NCBI GenBank assembly: GCA_016297535.1
Contig: JAEDGL010000126.1
Location: 1-7,015 of the forward strand
Direction of reading: 5' to 3'
From: Clostridia bacterium
GTDB lineage: Bacteria > Bacillota > Clostridia > Christensenellales > Aristaeellaceae
Length of the DNA stretch: 7,015 nucleotides
Shown: positions 4,239 through 7,015 of the stretch, piece by piece
How positions within the stretch are numbered: the stretch's first letter is position 1
How the letters are laid out: the number at the start of each line of letters is the position of its first letter
The notes under the pieces: model-generated
Seen by the model: only the letters and a program-made list of their open reading frames with translations
What the model was told of the DNA's origin: nothing
The model's database searches: none
Program-made: the position numbers and the translations under genes

Positions 4239-5720
4239 ATGGAAGGAACATTTGATCTGTACCGCGATATTGCCGAACGCACCGAGGGCGACGTATACAT
4301 CGGCGTGGTGGGCCCGGTAAGAACCGGCAAAAGCACCCTGATCAGCCGCATGATGGAAAAGCTTGTGCTGGACAATATGGATGACAGCCCGCGCCGCGAG
4401 CGCATTGCAGACGAGCTGCCCCAAAGCGGCAGCGGACGAACCATCATGACCACCCAGCCCAAGTTTGTGCCTGGCGAGGCGGTGACCATTTCTTTGGATG
4501 ATCAGGCCACGGTGCGCGTGCGCATGGTGGATAGCGTGGGCTATCTGGTGGACGGGGCGCTTGGTACCGAGGAGGACGGCCAGTCGCGCATGGTGCATAC
4601 ACCCTGGTTTGACCACGACATTCCCTTTGAGCAGGCGGCGGAGATTGGCACGCGCAAGGTAATCGCCGAGCATGCGACCATCGGTCTGGTGGTTACCACC
4701 GACGGCAGCATTGCCGAATTGCCGCGCGAGGCATATGCCGCGCCGGAGGAGCGCGTGGTGCGCGAACTGCGCGAGCTGGGCAAGCCCTTTATTGTGGTGC
4801 TCAATTCGCGCACTCCGCAGGCAAGAGAGACGCAGGCGTTGAGCAAAAGGCTTGGCGAGCGCTACGGCGTGCCGGTGATGGCCGTAAATGCCCGCGAAAT
4901 GGAATTGTCGGACATTCTGGACGTTTTTGAGCAGGTGCTGTTCCAGTTTCCCCTGCGGGAAATCCGCCTGAACGTGCCCGGCTGGCTGAATGCGCTGGAT
5001 GAAAATCACTGGCTGGTCAAGCATGTACTGGACGGCGTACGTTCCGGTGCGGAAAAGGTAAACCGCATGCAGGATCACGCGCAGTTTGCGCAGGCGTTTG
5101 CCCAGTCGCCCTACACGGACGGACTGGTGGGGGATGGCATCGACCTGGGACAGGGATGCCTGCGCTTCCAGCTCCCCTTGAAGGATGGGCTGTTTAACCG
5201 TGTTCTGGGCGAGGAATGCGGTACCGAAATTCGGGGAGACGCGCATCTTTTGCAGTTGATGAAGGAACTGGTGGCCGCCAAAACGGAATATGACCATGTG
5301 GCGGAGGCGCTGCGCAGCGTGCGCGAGACGGGCTACGGCCTTGTTACACCCAGTATGAACGAGCTCACGCTGCAGGAGCCCGAAATTGTGCAGCAGGGAA
5401 GCCGCTTTGGCGTAAAGCTCAAAGCCAACGCCCCGTCGCTGCATATGATTCGCGTGGATATCGAAACCGAGGTATCGCCCGTTGTAGGCACTGAAAAGCA
5501 ATCCGAAGAACTGGTGCGCTATCTGATGGAGGAATTTGAAAACGATCCGCAAAGCATCTGGAATACCAATTTCTTTGGAAAATCCCTTCACGAGCTGGTG
5601 CGGGAGGGGTTATCCAACAAGCTTATGCGCATGCCTGCCGATGCGCAGGAAAAGGTGCAGGAAACACTTTCCAAAATCATCAACGAAGGAAATGGCGGAA
5701 TGATCTGCATTCTGCTTTAA
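4239..5720 (+). CDS. spoIVA: Stage IV sporulation protein A, spore coat morphogenetic ATPase
   Basis: SpoIVA is made in the mother cell during sporulation. It polymerises on the forespore surface by ATP hydrolysis and forms the base layer on which the coat is built; it is anchored by SpoVM and also needed for cortex formation. The 493-aa product matches the B. subtilis protein in length (492 aa) and landmarks. It starts with a near-identical DIAERTEGDVYIGVVG segment. Walker A is GPVRTGKST (25-33, with K31). The TIMTTQPKF segment (68-76) holds the sensor threonines T71/T72. Walker B is RMVDSVGY (95-102, with D98). AAEIGTRKVI (133-142) and the C-terminal EIVQQGSRFGVKLKANAPS and GTEKQSEELVRYLM segments are also present. 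The C-terminus is GMICILL, a hydrophobic tail like that which contacts SpoVM. The ATG at 4239 follows AAGGAGG by 7 nt and aligns with the known start; ten more in-frame codons upstream are not used. The gene appears intact. Expression in the mother cell (sigma-E) is expected from the family, although no clear promoter is visible. Confidence 0.97.
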   Translation: MEGTFDLYRDIAERTEGDVYIGVVGPVRTGKSTLISRMMEKLVLDNMDDSPRRERIADELPQSGSGRTIMTTQPKFVPGEAVTISLDDQATVRVRMVDSVGYLVDGALGTEEDGQSRMVHTPWFDHDIPFEQAAEIGTRKVIAEHATIGLVVTTDGSIAELPREAYAAPEERVVRELRELGKPFIVVLNSRTPQARETQALSKRLGERYGVPVMAVNAREMELSDILDVFEQVLFQFPLREIRLNVPGWLNALDENHWLVKHVLDGVRSGAEKVNRMQDHAQFAQAFAQSPYTDGLVGDGIDLGQGCLRFQLPLKDGLFNRVLGEECGTEIRGDAHLLQLMKELVAAKTEYDHVAEALRSVRETGYGLVTPSMNELTLQEPEIVQQGSRFGVKLKANAPSLHMIRVDIETEVSPVVGTEKQSEELVRYLMEEFENDPQSIWNTNFFGKSLHELVREGLSNKLMRMPADAQEKVQETLSKIINEGNGGMICILL

Positions 5721-5737
5721 CCGGCGGCGCGGGTCAT

Positions 5738-5763
5738 GGGGGAGCGGCTTTGCCGCCTCCCCC
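5738..5763 (+). terminator. GC-rich hairpin downstream of spoIVA, probable terminator
   Basis: GGGGGAG-CGGC (5738-5748) pairs with GCCG-CTCCCCC (5752-5763, one bulged C) around a TTT loop, giving an 11-bp very stable stem starting 17 nt after the spoIVA stop. The sequence after it (TCCATTCTGTT) is only moderately T-rich, so termination may be incomplete. It could also serve to stabilise the 3' end of the mRNA. Confidence 0.6.
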
Positions 5764-5825
5764 TCCATTCTGTTAAGGGAATGTAAACTTTTTCAGGTGT
5801 GACTGTATTTTTGCGGCGAAAGTGG

Positions 5826-5831
5826 TATCAT
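5826..5831 (+). promoter_or_regulatory. Possible -10 box of the AI-2E family gene
   Basis: TATCAT matches the sigma-A -10 consensus at five of six positions and lies 38 nt before the GTG start. No good -35 box lies 16-18 nt upstream (CTGTAT at 5803-5808 is poor). A sporulation-type reading, with CATAAGGT at 5829 as a sigma-E-like -10 box, also lacks a proper -35 box. A small GGTTG/CAACC stem (5834-5838 and 5849-5853) sits in the leader. The gene probably has its own promoter, but this call is weak. Confidence 0.3.
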
Positions 5832-5869
5832 AAGGTTGTAGCTTTTTGCAACCATTAGGAGGATGCCGC

Positions 5870-7006
5870 GTGGAACGAAAGAGGTTCAGGGATTCCCTGC
5901 TGCTGGGATGCGCTTTGCTGGGCGTGTGGTTTTTGCTGCAGCGCTTTGATGCGCTGGCGGGCTTTCTTCATGCGCTCTGGGTGATTCTGTCGCCCTTTGT
6001 GCTGGGCGCTGTGTTTGCCTTCATCCTCAATGTGCCGATGCGCTTTCTGGAAAACCGGGTGCTTGGCGCAATGAACCGCGTGCCATGGCTGAAAAAGGCC
6101 AGACGCCCCGTTGCGCTGGTGCTGGTGCTGGTACTGCTGATGGTGCTGGTTTACCTGCTGATGTCGCTCATCGTTCCGGAGCTGGTTGCAACGCTGGAAA
6201 CCATCGCCCGCCTGGTGCCCTCCTTCATTCAGCAGCTGGATGAAAGACTTGCACCCTACGAGATTCAAATCGGCGAATTTTTGAACGACCATCTCAAAAT
6301 GCCATCCGGCGCAGAGCTGAGTGCCCGGTTGGATAAAATGCTGGATCTGGCGCTCAAGGGCGTCATGTTTTCCGGCTCGGTGATCGGCTCGGCCTATCAG
6401 GGCATTCTCAGCGGCTTTTTTACGCTGATGTTTGTGATCTACTTTCTGCTTGGTAAGGAGCGTCTGGCTGCGCAGACGATGCGGCTGATGCGCGCCTATC
6501 TCAAGCCCGGGGTGGTGGAGCGCATCGTGCGGGTTACTTCTCTGGCGCAGCGCACCTTCTCCAGCTTTATTACCGGGCAGTGCCTGGAGGCAGTTATTCT
6601 GGGCGCGCTGTTCTTTGTGACCATGAGCATATTCAAAATGCCCTATGTGCTGTTGATCAGCGTTTTTATTGCCGTAACGGCGCTGATTCCCGTCATCGGT
6701 GCGTGGATGGGCTGCATTGTGGGCGCGTTTCTCATTCTGGTATCCTCTCCCATGCAGGCGCTGGGCTTTCTTGCCCTGTTCCTGATTTTGCAGCAGCTGG
6801 AAGGCAACCTGATCTATCCGCGCGTGATGGGCAACGCCATCGGCCTGCCATCCATCTGGGTGCTGCTGGCGGTGGTGCTGGGCGAGGGCCTGATGGGCGT
6901 TGTGGGCATGCTGCTGTTTATTCCGCTAACCTCGGTAGGCTATCAGCTGCTGCGCGACGCAGTGGATGAGCGCATCAGGCGCCAGAGCTGCAATCCAATG
7001 GAATAA
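5870..7006 (+). CDS. AI-2E family (UPF0118) membrane transporter/permease
   Basis: The 378-aa polytopic membrane protein belongs to the AI-2E exporter superfamily (PF01594), whose members include TqsA, B. subtilis YtvI, YueF and YdbI, and Na+(Li+)/H+ antiporter-like proteins; the substrate varies and cannot be deduced. Hydrophobic segments lie at about 9-24, 36-57, 79-102, 171-195, 233-254, 256-290 (probably two), 296-310 and 327-360. A soluble amphipathic segment runs from about 103 to 168, as usual in this family. Signatures are FITGQCLEAVILG (233-245), ALIPVIGAWMG (271-281), QQLEGNLIYPRVMG (308-321) and the final GLMGVVGMLLFIPL (340-353). The start is taken as GTG at 5870 because AGGAGG lies 7 nt upstream; a TTG at 5846 is in frame but precedes the ribosome binding site, and the ATG at 5863 is out of frame. 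It follows spoIVA by 149 bp with a hairpin between, so it is probably a separate unit. YtvI-type members are linked to sporulation, but this one cannot be assigned to that subgroup by eye. Confidence 0.92.
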   Translation: MERKRFRDSLLLGCALLGVWFLLQRFDALAGFLHALWVILSPFVLGAVFAFILNVPMRFLENRVLGAMNRVPWLKKARRPVALVLVLVLLMVLVYLLMSLIVPELVATLETIARLVPSFIQQLDERLAPYEIQIGEFLNDHLKMPSGAELSARLDKMLDLALKGVMFSGSVIGSAYQGILSGFFTLMFVIYFLLGKERLAAQTMRLMRAYLKPGVVERIVRVTSLAQRTFSSFITGQCLEAVILGALFFVTMSIFKMPYVLLISVFIAVTALIPVIGAWMGCIVGAFLILVSSPMQALGFLALFLILQQLEGNLIYPRVMGNAIGLPSIWVLLAVVLGEGLMGVVGMLLFIPLTSVGYQLLRDAVDERIRRQSCNPME

Positions 7007-7015
7007 AAACAGGGA

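Noticed and set aside
3730..4251. A longer YlbF-like product starting at 4251
   Set aside because: It would run through the promoter and the start of spoIVA. The ATG at 4089 has an AGGAGG site 7 nt upstream and gives the usual family length.
4119..5591. A 490-codon open frame on the minus strand, opposite spoIVA
   Set aside because: It is rich in His, Gln and Arg with no recognisable domain, has no ribosome binding site, and lies entirely over a certain gene. Long antisense frames are expected opposite GC-rich coding sequence.
5846..5869. Upstream TTG (5846) or ATG (5863) as start of the AI-2E family gene
   Set aside because: The TTG precedes the AGGAGG site, and the ATG is out of frame. 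GTG at 5870 has correct spacing.
1..7015. CRISPR arrays, insertion sequences, tRNA or rRNA genes, phage or defence genes
   Set aside because: I saw no repeat-spacer arrays, transposase genes, terminal repeats or RNA gene signatures; every gene is a recognisable chromosomal type with similar base composition.

Overview
The window is ordinary chromosomal core DNA from a GC-rich, endospore-forming Firmicute, most likely a member of the Clostridia. The main evidence is a complete spoIVA (spore coat ATPase), together with genes typical of Firmicutes: a TIGR04086/YrzE membrane protein, YajC, a YlbF-family protein, MltG and a U32-family protein. AGGAGG-type ribosome binding sites precede most of the genes. 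I cannot name a genus from the sequence alone. I see no mobile elements, CRISPR arrays, tRNA or rRNA genes.

Layout. Positions 1-173 (+) hold the end of an HU DNA-binding protein gene and its terminator. Positions 207-1157 (-) hold a two-gene unit, yajC then a TIGR04086 membrane protein gene, read from a well-formed sigma-A-type promoter just upstream of yajC. The two genes are separated by a long hairpin whose 3' arm is the Shine-Dalgarno sequence of the second gene. Positions 1204-4154 (-) hold a tight three-gene operon, ylbF-like then mltG then U32 protein gene, with intergenic gaps of 11 and 1 nt. Positions 4090-4238 are a divergent control region. Positions 4239-5763 (+) hold spoIVA and a hairpin. 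Positions 5870-7006 (+) hold an AI-2E family (UPF0118) membrane protein gene with a GTG start.

How the genes work together. There is no single pathway. The minus-strand operon combines an RNA-processing or developmental regulator family (YlbF), a peptidoglycan-terminating transglycosylase (MltG) and a probable RNA-hydroxylating U32 enzyme. The mltG/U32 pairing resembles the mltG-trmR-U32 neighbourhood of Bacillus subtilis. yajC and its partner both encode small membrane proteins. spoIVA acts only during sporulation.

The strongest observation beyond routine annotation is the yajC/TIGR04086 intergenic hairpin (638-689). It looks like an intrinsic terminator and would also hide the downstream ribosome binding site. 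I found no evidence of a wholly undescribed multi-gene system here.
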